Below are positions 1-9,398 of a stretch of DNA of 64,000 nucleotides, piece after piece (the first letter of the stretch is position 1; every line of letters begins with the position of its first letter). Source of the stretch: an uncultured Caldilineaceae bacterium (GTDB taxonomy: Bacteria > Chloroflexota > Anaerolineae > Caldilineales > Caldilineaceae). The notes under the pieces are model-generated. The model was given only the letters and a program-made list of their open reading frames with translations, had not been told where the DNA came from and searched no databases. The stretch is taken from positions 1,860,001 to 1,924,000 of the forward strand of contig OX638330.1 of assembly GCA_951812725.1 (NCBI GenBank), given 5' to 3'. Position numbers and translations under genes: made by a program.

Positions 1-2
1 TG

Positions 3-866
3 CACCGCCTGCATTCCAGCAGCCTGCGCAGTTACTTTTACGACGACCTGGGCAGCGCCGAAGAACTTGACCTGCTCAGGGGAACGATCGCAGTCTTGAT
101 GGATCAGGAATCCAACAGACTGAGAGGTTTTCTCTCTCTGGATTCGGCGCCGCGCTCTGATGCCCTTCCTTTCTCTGCCCCGACCAAAGTGTCGTTGCGT
201 GCCGCTGCATTATCGTCTGGAGGGGCCGCTGCTCGCTTACAGTTCAGGGCCCTCTTTGAGTATGCACGCCGGCAACTGCCCGCAAATCCCCACGGCTATC
301 TCTTCTTCGCCATGACCGAGCAAGGCTGGCTCCAGGCCAGCCTAAGAGAGGCCGGCTTCGAACAGAGCGACGCAGTCCGATTCTACGAACGTAGGTCTCG
401 CTCCATCCAACCTTTACTCCAACCAGCCGCCTTACGGCTGGCGCAACCGAGCGACCTGCCGCCGCTGGCTTGCCTGGATGCCGCCGCCTTTGAACCCATG
501 TGGCACATGGGAGCTGCCGACCTGCAGACGCTCCAACGCGACTGCCGATTCGAAATCGCGGAACTGACAACGCAGACAGTTGGCTACTCGGCCCTTCGCC
601 TCAATTCAGACGGTTTTCAGAACGGTCACGATTCAGCCCAACTTGTGAGGCTTGCAGTGCACCCGCAAGCACAGTCTCTTGGCATTGGCCGGCAGTTGTT
701 GGTTGCCAGCCTCTGTTATGCGCAACGACTTGGGATTGACCGTGTCTTTCTGAACACGCAGGAAAGTAACCGGCCTTCGCAAAAACTTTACGAATCGCTC
801 AAGTTTCGCAAGCGCGGCCGCGCTGTCCCTGTACTCGTCAAGGAAGTTTCGCAGTGCCAGGCTTAG
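3..866 (+). CDS. GNAT-family N-acetyltransferase, 5' end outside window
   Basis: Acetyl-CoA-dependent acyltransferase of unknown substrate. The C-terminal half has a GNAT core: strand beta4 with the motif-A pattern V-x-P-x-x-Q-S-L-G-I-G-R-Q-L-L at about two thirds of the length, followed by a beta5/alpha4 segment (LNTQESN, then a Tyr-bearing helix). The N-terminal half looks like a degenerate second acetyltransferase domain. The frame stays open leftwards to the window edge (the residues before the TTG at 96 read as sensible protein), so the TTG at 96 and ATG at 99 are probably internal and the gene is truncated by the window. The next gene lies about 150 bp downstream on the same strand. The family is clear; the substrate is not. 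Confidence 0.75.
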   Translation, partial: HRLHSSSLRSYFYDDLGSAEELDLLRGTIAVLMDQESNRLRGFLSLDSAPRSDALPFSAPTKVSLRAAALSSGGAAARLQFRALFEYARRQLPANPHGYLFFAMTEQGWLQASLREAGFEQSDAVRFYERRSRSIQPLLQPAALRLAQPSDLPPLACLDAAAFEPMWHMGAADLQTLQRDCRFEIAELTTQTVGYSALRLNSDGFQNGHDSAQLVRLAVHPQAQSLGIGRQLLVASLCYAQRLGIDRVFLNTQESNRPSQKLYESLKFRKRGRAVPVLVKEVSQCQA

Positions 867-1019
867 TACATTGCCCAGGAGGACTCTCACAATTGGACCT
901 CCTCTGAAATCCAGATTCCACGTATTTGCACGGGCGCCTTTCAAGCCGCATTACTTTAGCTTGGAAGCTACACCTTCTGTCACGCCCCTGGACAACCCGG
1001 TTCCTGGAGGAACGCGGTC

Positions 1020-2039
1020 TTGACGATTACAGGCCCAAAGTTTTTCCGTCACATCATTTTCGTTGCTGGGCTCTATATCATCCTGCTCGCGCTGGGCTGT
1101 GTGGGATATATTCTGATCGAGGGCTGGTCGTGGACTGACAGCATTTACATGACAGTCATTACAATCAGCACGGTCGGATTCGGCGAGATTCGTCCACTTT
1201 CCCCCATTGGCCGCGTTTTCACCGGGGCCTTGATAGTAATGGGGGTCAGCACAACCGCCTATGCTTTCAGCACATTGGCCGACATCATAGTCGCAGGGGA
1301 ATTCCGCAGCCTTTTTTGGAGAAGACGCATGCAGAAACGGATCGATAAACTGAGAGGCCATTTCATCGTCTGCGGGTACGGCCGAGTCGGCGAGCACGTC
1401 GTAAGCGAACTTCTGGCCAACAACGTTCAGTTGGTCGTGGTCGAAATCCTGGCAAACCTTGGGCCTGAGTTGGAAAACGTGGGCGTGATACCTGTGGAAG
1501 GAAACGCAACCCATGACGCCGCACTGATTCAAGCCGGCATCACACACGCCGCCGGCATCTGCTGCTGCTTGCCCAACGACTCGGACAATGTCTATGTGGC
1601 GTTAACGGCCCGCGCCCTCAGCCCAAACCTGACCGTCATTTCGCGTGCAAACAGCCTTGAGAGTGAACGCAAACTTCAGATCGCAGGCGTAGACCATGTC
1701 ATCAATCCCTATGTAACCAGCGGCCGCCGCATGGCACGACAGCTAATTCATCCAAATATCCTGGAATTTATGGACGTAGTAATGCACCGCGGCGAAGTCG
1801 ACATTCTGATCGAAGACATCGTCGTCAGCGAGCGGTCTTCGCTGCGAGACGTGACCATCGAAGACACCGAGATTCGAAGAAGGCTGGGCGCCAACATCCT
1901 GGCTGTGCGACGGCCTGACGGCGAAATCTTCGTCAATCCCGGCGTAGAGTTTGCGCTACGGGCTGGCGACACAATGATTGCACTGGGAACACCTGAGCAA
2001 CTCGACCAACTTGCCACCGAAGCCGAAAACAGGCAGTAA
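1020..2039 (+). CDS. Potassium channel protein with RCK (TrkA-N/TrkA-C) domains
   Basis: Two-transmembrane K+ channel subunit with cytoplasmic RCK gating domains, MthK-like. Transmembrane helix 1 spans residues 11-33. The pore loop carries the selectivity filter T-V-G-F-G at 51-55, and helix 2 is near 65-90. A Rossmann TrkA-N domain begins at about 115 with the nucleotide-binding glycines G-Y-G-R-V-G-E, and a TrkA-C domain occupies roughly 255-335. At 339 residues it has normal family length. The start is TTG, supported by GGAGG at 1006-1010 nine bases upstream. Known members form tetramers gated by a ligand bound to the RCK ring. The ligand here cannot be read from sequence. It appears to be monocistronic. 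Confidence 0.9.
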   Translation: MTITGPKFFRHIIFVAGLYIILLALGCVGYILIEGWSWTDSIYMTVITISTVGFGEIRPLSPIGRVFTGALIVMGVSTTAYAFSTLADIIVAGEFRSLFWRRRMQKRIDKLRGHFIVCGYGRVGEHVVSELLANNVQLVVVEILANLGPELENVGVIPVEGNATHDAALIQAGITHAAGICCCLPNDSDNVYVALTARALSPNLTVISRANSLESERKLQIAGVDHVINPYVTSGRRMARQLIHPNILEFMDVVMHRGEVDILIEDIVVSERSSLRDVTIEDTEIRRRLGANILAVRRPDGEIFVNPGVEFALRAGDTMIALGTPEQLDQLATEAENRQ

Positions 2040-2087
2040 GGTAGGAAACTCCAACTCCCTTTCAAGTTTCAGGTTCGGCTAACTGAG

Positions 2088-2117
2088 TTGACAATTTGCC
2101 CGTCTCCAGTCTACTGT
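2088..2117 (+). promoter_or_regulatory. Sigma70-type promoter for recO
   Basis: TTGACA at 2088-2093 and TACTGT at 2112-2117 are separated by 18 bp. Transcription would start near 2124, giving a leader of about 140 nt before the recO GTG. It lies in the only sizeable gap upstream of recO. Confidence 0.45.
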
Positions 2118-2263
2118 ACTGCTGGAGCCTTCTTTCTGTCTCTGAAGCCATCCTTCCGTAACTCTATCTCATTCCAACAGTAAAGCGGCCCCTCCCTCCG
2201 AGGGATCTCACTAACTGGTCCAGCGCCGCCGCCAGGAATGTCAATGTCACTCGGGATACTTCA

Positions 2264-3139
2264 GTGGTAAATCGTAGTCATACCTACCGGACAAGAGCCG
2301 TGATTCTGCGGCGCAGGAGCTACAGCGACGCTGACAGGATCCTGACAGTCTTTACGCCGCGCCTTGGAAAGCGCGTCCTCATCGCCAAGGGTGCGCGCAA
2401 GACGACGAGTCGCAAGGCAGGGCACCTGGAGCTCTTCAGCCACGCCAATCTCCTCGTCGCCCAGGCCCGCACATGGGACATCGTCACCGAAACCGTCACA
2501 GTCGAGAGCTTCCTGAACCTCCGCACCAATCTCGAAGGCATCAGCCGCGCAGCCTATATATGCGAGCTTGTCGACGCATTCACCGCCGAAGACGACGAAA
2601 ACGAAACCTTGTGGGAACTGCTCCTGCTGTGTTTGAGAGAACTGAACGCCCTTCCGGAATCTGCTCCCCAACACGACCTGCTCCTGCGCTGGTTCGAACT
2701 GCATCTCCTCTTTCAAATGGGTTTCCAACCCGAACTGTTCGCATGCCTGGGCTGCGGCGAAGACCTGCGCCCGGTGCTGAACTTCCTGCACCTGCATGCC
2801 GGCGGCGTCTTCTGTCCCGATTGCGGCCGCGCCCAGCAAGGCGCCGAGCCAATTACGGCCCAGACGCTCAAAGTCCTGCGTCACCTTGTACGCACGCAGT
2901 GGGAGTCTTTGCGCGAGCTCCGCTTGGGACACTCCACCGCTCTGGCTGTCGAAAGTGTTCTGCAACGCTACCTTGTGACCGTGCTGGAACGCCGGCTAAA
3001 ATCCGCAGATTTCATCTTCCGGCTACGGCAGTCGTATGGGACAAATGACGGCGCCGCGCCCAACGCAACCGAATCGTCCGCTGACGGCCAGGACTATCCA
3101 CCCGCTCCTGCAGATTCGTCCTACAAGGCCATCCTATGA
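2264..3139 (+). CDS. recO: DNA repair protein RecO
   Basis: RecO anneals SSB-coated single strands and, with RecR, loads RecA in the RecFOR pathway. The N-terminal OB fold is visible as Y-x-T-R-A-V-I-L-R-R-R-S-Y-S-D-A-D-R followed by L-T-V-F-T. A helical middle domain follows, and a Cys4 zinc site (C-L-G-C at about 163-166, C-P-D-C at about 185-188) sits in the C-terminal part. The length, 291 residues, is slightly above average because of a Ser/Pro-rich tail. The start is GTG at 2264; no strong ribosome-binding site is visible. Its stop overlaps the next start by 4 bp (ATGA at 3136-3139), so the two genes are probably translationally coupled. Confidence 0.92.
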   Translation: MVNRSHTYRTRAVILRRRSYSDADRILTVFTPRLGKRVLIAKGARKTTSRKAGHLELFSHANLLVAQARTWDIVTETVTVESFLNLRTNLEGISRAAYICELVDAFTAEDDENETLWELLLLCLRELNALPESAPQHDLLLRWFELHLLFQMGFQPELFACLGCGEDLRPVLNFLHLHAGGVFCPDCGRAQQGAEPITAQTLKVLRHLVRTQWESLRELRLGHSTALAVESVLQRYLVTVLERRLKSADFIFRLRQSYGTNDGAAPNATESSADGQDYPPAPADSSYKAIL

Positions 3140-3792
3140 AGGTGATTCGCGCGGCAAGATTCGCCGGTGTCACCGCACTCGCCGCCGGCATCTACATGTT
3201 ACTCGTTTTACGGCCTGTCTACTTGCGGTCCGTCGAGGAACTGCAGCAAGAGCAGATTGCCAAAGAGAGTCTCTTGCAGTGGGGACTTGGTGGATGGCTC
3301 TGGCTACTGGCCATTCTCGCGTGGATGATCTTTCTGGCAGCCCTGATGCACAGCTATTCGCCGGTCCACCGCATCAGCAGCATCATTCAGTCAGGTCTGC
3401 TCGCCGTCTCGGCGACACTTTTGATCCTGGGCATTCTTGTCAGCATGAATCGATTTGGGCTGGCAGAAATAGGAAACGGCGGCATTGATCCAACTGCAAC
3501 GCTCGCCATTTGGCGCGCCCTCATCGATCAGTTCGGGATGACGATATTGGAAGCCGGGCTGGCAATGGGAGGCGGCCTGACAGCCTGGATTTGCGTCGAT
3601 TTGGCCATCCTCGGCAAGCTCCCAGGCAAATGGATGGCGTCCGGCGCCGTCGCCGGAATCCTCGCCCTCCCCTCACCCCTGCTGCTTCCCGAATCAATCC
3701 CCCTGATGTTCGCTTTTGCGGCCTACTGCTTCTGGTGTCTCGTGCTGGCGATTAGAACATCTCTGCCGGCGGCCTACCCCGACTACAGTTAG
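3136..3792 (+). CDS. Uncharacterised multi-pass membrane protein
   Basis: I do not recognise this 218-residue protein. Five or six hydrophobic segments are visible: about 10-28, 55-72, 85-105, 135-160, 170-185 and 190-208. They are joined by short loops, and no catalytic motif is evident. It overlaps recO by 4 bp and so is likely co-translated with it. It ends 30 bp before the converging metal ATPase gene. It resembles generic DUF4386-like membrane proteins in topology only; that is not a family assignment. The coding call rests on the overlap and the coherent hydrophobic pattern. Confidence 0.7.
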   Translation: MKVIRAARFAGVTALAAGIYMLLVLRPVYLRSVEELQQEQIAKESLLQWGLGGWLWLLAILAWMIFLAALMHSYSPVHRISSIIQSGLLAVSATLLILGILVSMNRFGLAEIGNGGIDPTATLAIWRALIDQFGMTILEAGLAMGGGLTAWICVDLAILGKLPGKWMASGAVAGILALPSPLLLPESIPLMFAFAAYCFWCLVLAIRTSLPAAYPDYS

Positions 3793-3822
3793 CTGACGAC
3801 TGCGGGGGAACGGCCGTCAACA

Positions 3823-5949
3823 TCACTGCTGTTCTGATTTCATCGCAAGCATCCTCAGACCATTGATAACAACGATGAGCGTGCTGCCCTCGTGCCCAAG
3901 CACACCAACCGGTAGCGGCAGCCGAAAATCGGGCACAATGAATGGCACGATCACGGTCAGAACAACCAGCATCAGGATAACGCCAACCGAAAAATACAGA
4001 TTCTGCCGAACAATCTCACCTGCCTGCCGGCTGAGGCGAAGCATGAAGGAAAGCTTGCTGAGATCATCGGACATGAGTACGACATCGGCAGTCTCCAGGG
4101 CGACATCAGTGCCAGCGCCCCCCATAGCAATTCCGAGGTCGGAAGCTGCCATCGCCGGCGCATCATTCACCCCGTCCCCTATCATTGCAACCGAACCTGC
4201 CTCCGCAAGTTCTCCTACGATTCCGACTTTCTCCTCAGGCAACAGTTCTGCGTAAGTCTCTTCCAGGCCGACCTCCTCGGCGACAGCCGCAGCCACGTCG
4301 TGGTTGTCCCCCGTAACCATAGCCATGCGCGTGATACCCAACCCCTTCAGAGCGGCTATTGTTTCGGTTGCATTGGACCGCACCGTATCCGCTACAGCCA
4401 GGAATCCAACCGCCTCCCAATCGCGGCCAGCTACCTCGGCGTTTTCCGGTCCGTAGGACGAGGCTGCTGCGCCTACAGCAATCTCCGCGACTCTTTCCTC
4501 CAATTCGATGCGGCGGCGAACCACAAGAATGGCCGTCTTGCCCTCCTCTTGCAAGCGTTTGCCCAGCTCGCGGGTCGATGGCGAAAGGTCCATTGCCTCG
4601 CTCATGAACAGCTTGTCATTGCCAATGTAGACCATCTCCTGGCTGACGCCGTTCCTATAGATCGCCTGGACTCCATGTCCGGCAATGCCGCGAAAGTCCT
4701 CCGGCGACGTATAGGCCAGGTCCATTTCCTGTGCCCGTTCAACGATAGCCTGTGCAATCGGGTGCTCGCTAAGGCTCTCGGCGCCGGCGGCACGCGCGAT
4801 AAGATCCTCCTCGCTGTAACCATTCAGCGGCACAACGTCGGTCAGCACCGGCTTGCCGTAAGTCAATGTCCCTGTCTTGTCGAACGCCAGCATGTCGAGG
4901 TTGGCAGCCTTTTCGAGGTAGGCCCCGCCCTTGAACAGGATACCCTCGCGCGCCGCCGCCGCGATCGCGCTGAGAATCGAAGCCGGCGTGCTGATGATGA
5001 GCGCGCAGGGACTGGCCACGACCAGCAGCGTCATCGCCCTGTAGATCGTCCTGCTAAACGGTTCCGCCGCAAAAAGCAGAGGGACAACTATCGCCAGAAC
5101 CGTTACGCCAACTACCGCCAGCGTGTACGGCTGGCTGAATCTGTCGATTAGCCGCTGGGTCGGAGCCGCGTTGTTCTGGGCTTCTTGGACCAGGCCGATT
5201 ATCTTGCTAATCGTGCTGTCCGAATCCAGTTTGGTCACCTTCAGTTCGAGCGCGCCGCTGCCATTGATCGTTCCTGAAAACACAGTGTCGCCCGCGCCTT
5301 TGTAGACCGGAATGCTTTCACCTGTTATCGGGCTCTGGTCGACCGTAGTTGTGCCCTGAATCACAGTGCCGTCAACCGGCATCCGCTCGCCGGGCTTCAC
5401 CACAACCACATCTCCTATCGCCAGCGCCTCAACGCCCATTTCAATCACCGCGCCGTCGCGCCGAACACTGGCGGTGTCCGGTCGCAACTCCGCCAACCTT
5501 ATAATCGCCTGCCGCGTGCGGTCCGACGCAAACGATTCCAGGGCGCCGCTCAGCGTAAAGAGAAACAGCAGCAGAGCGCCCTCTTCCCACTCCCCGATAA
5601 ACGCTGCGCCCAGCGCCGCCGCGATCATGAGAAAGTCGATATTGAAATTGCCCTGTTTAGCATCTGCCAGCGCAGTTTTGAAGCCGGAATAACCGCCGGC
5701 GGCATAGGCCGTAAGGGCGAAAACTGCAATCCCCCAACCAGGCAGCAGACCACTGACCGGACCGCCTATCCAGCCAACTACTAAAGAGATAAGAGTAACC
5801 GAGGCCAGCAGGATTTCCGGGTTATTGCGCCAGAACTCACGCTCGAACGGTGAATAACTCCTGACACTCGAAAGAGGACGACCGTCCTGATCCAGCAAGT
5901 TTTCCTGTATTGAACAACAGGTGGTCATTGGTTCCACCTTTCTGCTCAT
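3823..5949 (-). CDS. P1B-4-type heavy-metal efflux ATPase (Co/Zn/Fe class)
   Basis: ATP-driven metal exporter in the cytoplasmic membrane. It has the actuator TGES (209-212), the membrane metal-site triplet S-P-C at 313-315, phosphorylation motif D-K-T-G-T with Asp357, a G-D-G-V-N-D hinge, and H-E-G-S-T at 686-690 in the last helices. SPC plus HEG(S/G)T is the signature of subgroup P1B-4 (CoaT, CtpD, CzcP, PfeT/FrvA), not the CPC-type Zn/Cd/Cu pumps. There is no N-terminal heavy-metal domain, only a Cys-Cys at 11-12. It overlaps the upstream PerR/Fur-like gene by ATGA. An internal ATG at 5928 with AAAGGTGG just upstream is an equally credible start. Its control by a peroxide/iron repressor makes Fe(II) efflux plausible, by inference. 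Confidence 0.93.
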   Translation of the reverse strand: MSRKVEPMTTCCSIQENLLDQDGRPLSSVRSYSPFEREFWRNNPEILLASVTLISLVVGWIGGPVSGLLPGWGIAVFALTAYAAGGYSGFKTALADAKQGNFNIDFLMIAAALGAAFIGEWEEGALLLFLFTLSGALESFASDRTRQAIIRLAELRPDTASVRRDGAVIEMGVEALAIGDVVVVKPGERMPVDGTVIQGTTTVDQSPITGESIPVYKGAGDTVFSGTINGSGALELKVTKLDSDSTISKIIGLVQEAQNNAAPTQRLIDRFSQPYTLAVVGVTVLAIVVPLLFAAEPFSRTIYRAMTLLVVASPCALIISTPASILSAIAAAAREGILFKGGAYLEKAANLDMLAFDKTGTLTYGKPVLTDVVPLNGYSEEDLIARAAGAESLSEHPIAQAIVERAQEMDLAYTSPEDFRGIAGHGVQAIYRNGVSQEMVYIGNDKLFMSEAMDLSPSTRELGKRLQEEGKTAILVVRRRIELEERVAEIAVGAAASSYGPENAEVAGRDWEAVGFLAVADTVRSNATETIAALKGLGITRMAMVTGDNHDVAAAVAEEVGLEETYAELLPEEKVGIVGELAEAGSVAMIGDGVNDAPAMAASDLGIAMGGAGTDVALETADVVLMSDDLSKLSFMLRLSRQAGEIVRQNLYFSVGVILMLVVLTVIVPFIVPDFRLPLPVGVLGHEGSTLIVVINGLRMLAMKSEQQ

Positions 5950-6467
5950 AAGTCCCCATCGGACGCATTGTGCGTCTCGGCTGTTCCCGAATGCCGCTGC
6001 TCACTCCGTTCTGACGAGCCCAGCAACTTCCTGCCTATCTCCTCCCGCTTGGCCTGCTGGCAGGCCGGGCAGAAACCAGAAACCTGCACCTGCAACGTCG
6101 TGGCGCGAAAGCCCGTACTCCTAAAAATGTTGTCCATCAACGTGTCGGGCGCCAGGCTTTCCTGCAGGTCGGCAATCTGATGACATCGCAGGCATATAAT
6201 ATTGATGTGCGGCGAAGGATCTGTTTCATAGTGTGTATGGTCAGTGCCCGCACTGATCTCGACAATCGCTCCCAGGTCGCGCAACGTGTTGAGCGTGTTG
6301 TAAACCGTGGCCTGGCTGATCTCCGGATGCGTCTTTCGCACCTCTTCGTAAACCTGCGAAGTCGTTGGATGTCTATCCGTGTTGGCAAGGAATTCGCACA
6401 CCGCGACCCGCTGGCTCGTTACCCGTAAGCCAGCCCGGCGAAGTGTCTCAATGTACTGAACGGCCAT
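5946..6467 (-). CDS. Fur-family transcriptional repressor, PerR-like
   Basis: Metal-dependent repressor. An N-terminal winged helix (R-V-T-S-Q-R, then T-V-Y-N-T-L as recognition region) is followed by the regulatory site H-Y-E-T-D, P-H-I-N-I-I-C-L-R-C-H and I-A-D-L. A C-terminal C-P-A-C with C-L-R-C forms the structural zinc site. The Asp of I-A-D-L matches PerR Asp104, where Fur proteins usually have Glu, so a peroxide sensor is favoured. The ATG at 6467 has GAGGA eight bases upstream; an in-frame TTG at 6482 overlaps that site and is rejected. The gene is coupled to the metal ATPase by ATGA. Two 7-1-7 boxes flank its promoter, implying autoregulation. Confidence 0.9.
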   Translation of the reverse strand: MAVQYIETLRRAGLRVTSQRVAVCEFLANTDRHPTTSQVYEEVRKTHPEISQATVYNTLNTLRDLGAIVEISAGTDHTHYETDPSPHINIICLRCHQIADLQESLAPDTLMDNIFRSTGFRATTLQVQVSGFCPACQQAKREEIGRKLLGSSERSEQRHSGTAETHNASDGDL

Positions 6468-6488
6468 TTTTGCTTTCCTCAAACTAAA

Positions 6489-6503
6489 TTAGAATCAATC
6501 TAA
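6489..6503. promoter_or_regulatory. PerR/Fur-like operator 1
   Basis: A 15-bp 7-1-7 imperfect palindrome, TTAGAAT-C-AATCTAA, close to the PerR box pattern TTATAAT-N-ATTATAA. It lies about 8-22 bases downstream of the predicted transcription start of the Fur-family gene, where a bound repressor would block transcription. Confidence 0.65.
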
Positions 6504-6517
6504 ATACCTTCTCCGCA

Positions 6518-6546
6518 AGCATACCCCCTTTCACCCCGCCTGTCAA
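6518..6546 (-). promoter_or_regulatory. Promoter of the perR-like/metal-ATPase operon
   Basis: Read on the minus strand: TTGACA (6541-6546), a 17-bp spacer, then TATGCT (6518-6523). Transcription would begin near 6511, about 44 nt before the repressor ATG. The operator-like boxes at 6489-6503 and 6554-6568 sit on either side. Confidence 0.65.
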
Positions 6547-6553
6547 ATGTTAA

Positions 6554-6568
6554 TTAGAATTGTTCTAA
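6554..6568. promoter_or_regulatory. PerR/Fur-like operator 2
   Basis: A second 15-bp 7-1-7 palindrome, TTAGAAT-T-GTTCTAA, starts eight bases upstream of the -35 hexamer of the repressor promoter and 65 bp from operator 1. It lies in the 370-bp gap between the divergent repressor and clpC genes. A lone half-site ATTCTAA at 6624-6630 is closer to clpC. Nothing else is recognisable in this gap. Confidence 0.65.
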
Positions 6569-6839
6569 GAAAGCAGGAACCCTCCCTGGTCGTCCCCGAC
6601 CGGAAAGCGGCAACGGTAACGCAATTCTAATGTTTCTCAATGGTCGTGCTGATGAAGTTGTGGTTTACTATATAGGTAACCAGAAACGACCTTCTCACTC
6701 GACCAACTGTGTACCCTTCCATGGCCTTGTGAGCTCGAGGATACCGCCGCGAGAGCCCGCCTGCTTCTGGACGTCAAATGCCGAAAACGCTGCATTGCAG
6801 ACGCTTCTAACTTCCTACGAGTAACCTGGACATACACCC

Positions 6840-9374
6840 ATGATGCCATTTGACCGTTTCACCCAGAAGGCCCAGCATGCGGCCACGCGCTCGCTCGAGA
6901 TTCTTCAGAAGTACAAACATTCACAGATCGATACCGAACACTTTTTCTTGGCGCTGGTGGAGCAGCCAGAGGGTACCGTGCCCCAAATCCTGGATTCCCT
7001 CGGCGTTTCAGCCGAAGTGATCGCGCGTAAGTTGGAAGTGGTCCTCGCCGCTGGCTCCAAGAGTGGTAACACGCCGTACAGCGGGATGCCGACCGTACAG
7101 GTTTTCATCACCCCCCGTCTCAATCGCGTCATGGGCGTCGCCAACGACGAAGCTAACAAGCTCCAGGACGAATACATCAGCACTGAACACATTCTGCTCG
7201 CGATCGCCAGCGAAAGGAACACACACAGCGCAAACATATTGCGCGACGCCGGCGTCACCAAGGAACGCCTATACGGCGCCATCGAAGACCTCAGGGGAGG
7301 CCAGAGCGCAAGTGAACCGGACGCCGAGAGCAAGTACCAGGTGCTCGAAAAGTATGGCCGCGATCTGACACAGGCCGCCGCCGAAGGCAAACTGGATCCG
7401 GTCGTCGGCCGCGAAGATGAGATAAGACGCGTCATGCAGGTACTTTGTCGGCGCTCGAAGAACAACCCTGTCCTGATTGGCGAGGCCGGCGTCGGCAAGA
7501 CCGCCATCATCGAGGGCTTGGCCCAACAGATCATGGCCAACGACGTTCCCGACATTCTCGCCGGCAAGCGGGTGGTCTCACTGGACCTGGGGGCCATGAT
7601 TGCCGGCACACGCTTCCGCGGCGAATTCGAAGAGAGATTGAAAGCAGCCATGGACGAAATCCGCCGCAGCGAGGGTGAGATCATTCTGTTCGTTGATGAG
7701 TTGCACACTGTCGTCGGCGCCGGCAACGCTGCCGGCGCGCTTGACGCCAGCAACATGCTCAAGCCCGCACTTTCCCGCGGTGAGTTGCAGTGTATCGGCG
7801 CTACCACTCTCGACGAATACCGCCAGCACATTGAGAAGGACTCAGCCCTTGAGCGCCGTTTCGCGCCTGTCTTTGTCGACGAACCCGACATCGACGATGC
7901 CATCGAAATACTGCGCGGCCTTCGCCTCCGCTATGAAGAGCATCACGCCATTACCTACACGGAGGATGCTCTCGAGCAAGCAGTTCGCCTCAGCCATCGC
8001 TATGTTCCGGACCGTAAACTGCCGGACAAGGCTATCGACCTCATCGACGAAGCCGCCGCCCGCCTTCGGGTTGCCATGCACGCCATGCCCGATGAATTGA
8101 AAGAGGCCAAAGCCTCCATTCAGGAGCTTAACGACCTGGAAGAGAGCGCCTGGACCGAGCGCGACTATGAAAAAGCAGCCCAGACAAAGGCCGAGTTGGC
8201 CCGCCGTAAGGAAGAGTTCAAGTCGGCGCTAAAGGACTGGAAAGCGGAAACCAACCTCGACGACGTGGTGGACACCGCCGACGTCGCCGCCATCGTTCAC
8301 AGCTGGACGGGCATTCCTGTGATGGACCTGCTCGAAGAAGAGATGGAAAAATTGCTGCGCATGGAAGACTATCTCCGGCAGCGCATTATCGGACAGGAAA
8401 GGGCCATCGAAGCCGTCAGCGACGCAATCCGCAGGGCGCGCAGCGGCCTCAAAGACCCTCGCCGCCCTATTGGCACCTTCCTCTTCCTCGGGCCAACCGG
8501 CATCGGCAAGACTGAATTGGCCAAGGTCCTGGCAAACTTCCTCTTCGACAGCGAAGACGCACTTCTGCGTGTCGATATGAGCGAATATCGCGAGGGCCAC
8601 ACCGTCAGCAAACTCTTCGGCGCCCCTCCCGGTTATGTCGGCTACGAGCAGGGCGGTCAACTCACCGAACAAGTGCGCCGGCGCCCATACCAGGTGCTGC
8701 TCTTCGACGAGATCGAGAAGGCCCACCCCGAGGTCTGGAACACGCTGCTCCAAATCATGGACGACGGCCACATGACCGACGGCCAGGGCCGTACAGTGAA
8801 TTTCCGAAACACTGTCGTCATCATGACCAGTAACGTCGGCGCAGAATCTATCAAGCGCGGTCCCCTGGGCTTTGCCACGCCCGAATTTGACGAGAATGCT
8901 CTCGCCCAAGGCGAATACAGCAAGCAGATGAAGCGGCTGTTCCGTCCGGAGTTTCTCAACCGCATCGACGAAACCATCATCTTCGATTCTCTTTCCAGGG
9001 ACAACGTCCGCGACATCGTCAGCCTCTTGATGGAGGAGATCGCTTTACGCCTCGACGAAATCGGAATCGGTGTCGATATGACCGAGGCGGCCCGCGATCA
9101 TCTTGCCGATACCGGCTTCCACGCCGAATACGGCGCCCGCCCACTGCGCCGCCTTCTCCAGAAGCGGATCGAGAATGAACTCAGCAAACGTCTCCTGCGC
9201 GCAGAATATCGCACCGGCGACGAAATCCTGATCGACTTTGTCCCCGCGCAGGACGACGGCGAAGGCGAACTGACCTTCGTCCGCAAAGATCCGGAGCCGA
9301 TTCCAGTCGAATGGTCCCCGGGAAAACAGGCCGAAGCCAACTCCGACCGCGACCAAAGCGATTCCCAAGATTGA
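6840..9374 (+). CDS. clpC: ATP-dependent Clp protease ATPase subunit ClpC
   Basis: AAA+ unfoldase feeding substrates to ClpP. An N-terminal double Clp-N repeat (about 1-145) is followed by AAA module 1 with Walker A G-E-A-G-V-G-K-T near residue 215, a short UVR-like coiled middle segment (about 420-465), and AAA module 2 with G-P-T-G-I-G-K-T near 550. The short middle domain excludes ClpB. The L-G-F tripeptide in the loop after the second AAA core (around residue 680) is the ClpP-docking motif. The length of 844 residues is typical. Two ATGs at 6840 and 6843 are adjacent. No CIRCE or CtsR box was seen upstream. The C-terminal tail is Glu/Asp/Gln-rich and unconserved. Confidence 0.95.
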   Translation: MMPFDRFTQKAQHAATRSLEILQKYKHSQIDTEHFFLALVEQPEGTVPQILDSLGVSAEVIARKLEVVLAAGSKSGNTPYSGMPTVQVFITPRLNRVMGVANDEANKLQDEYISTEHILLAIASERNTHSANILRDAGVTKERLYGAIEDLRGGQSASEPDAESKYQVLEKYGRDLTQAAAEGKLDPVVGREDEIRRVMQVLCRRSKNNPVLIGEAGVGKTAIIEGLAQQIMANDVPDILAGKRVVSLDLGAMIAGTRFRGEFEERLKAAMDEIRRSEGEIILFVDELHTVVGAGNAAGALDASNMLKPALSRGELQCIGATTLDEYRQHIEKDSALERRFAPVFVDEPDIDDAIEILRGLRLRYEEHHAITYTEDALEQAVRLSHRYVPDRKLPDKAIDLIDEAAARLRVAMHAMPDELKEAKASIQELNDLEESAWTERDYEKAAQTKAELARRKEEFKSALKDWKAETNLDDVVDTADVAAIVHSWTGIPVMDLLEEEMEKLLRMEDYLRQRIIGQERAIEAVSDAIRRARSGLKDPRRPIGTFLFLGPTGIGKTELAKVLANFLFDSEDALLRVDMSEYREGHTVSKLFGAPPGYVGYEQGGQLTEQVRRRPYQVLLFDEIEKAHPEVWNTLLQIMDDGHMTDGQGRTVNFRNTVVIMTSNVGAESIKRGPLGFATPEFDENALAQGEYSKQMKRLFRPEFLNRIDETIIFDSLSRDNVRDIVSLLMEEIALRLDEIGIGVDMTEAARDHLADTGFHAEYGARPLRRLLQKRIENELSKRLLRAEYRTGDEILIDFVPAQDDGEGELTFVRKDPEPIPVEWSPGKQAEANSDRDQSDSQD

Positions 9375-9398
9375 CGCAATACTAGATTGAGACCGTAG

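Noticed and set aside
6624..6630. Third PerR-like half-site ATTCTAA near clpC
   Set aside because: Only one half of the palindrome is present, so repression of clpC is not supported.
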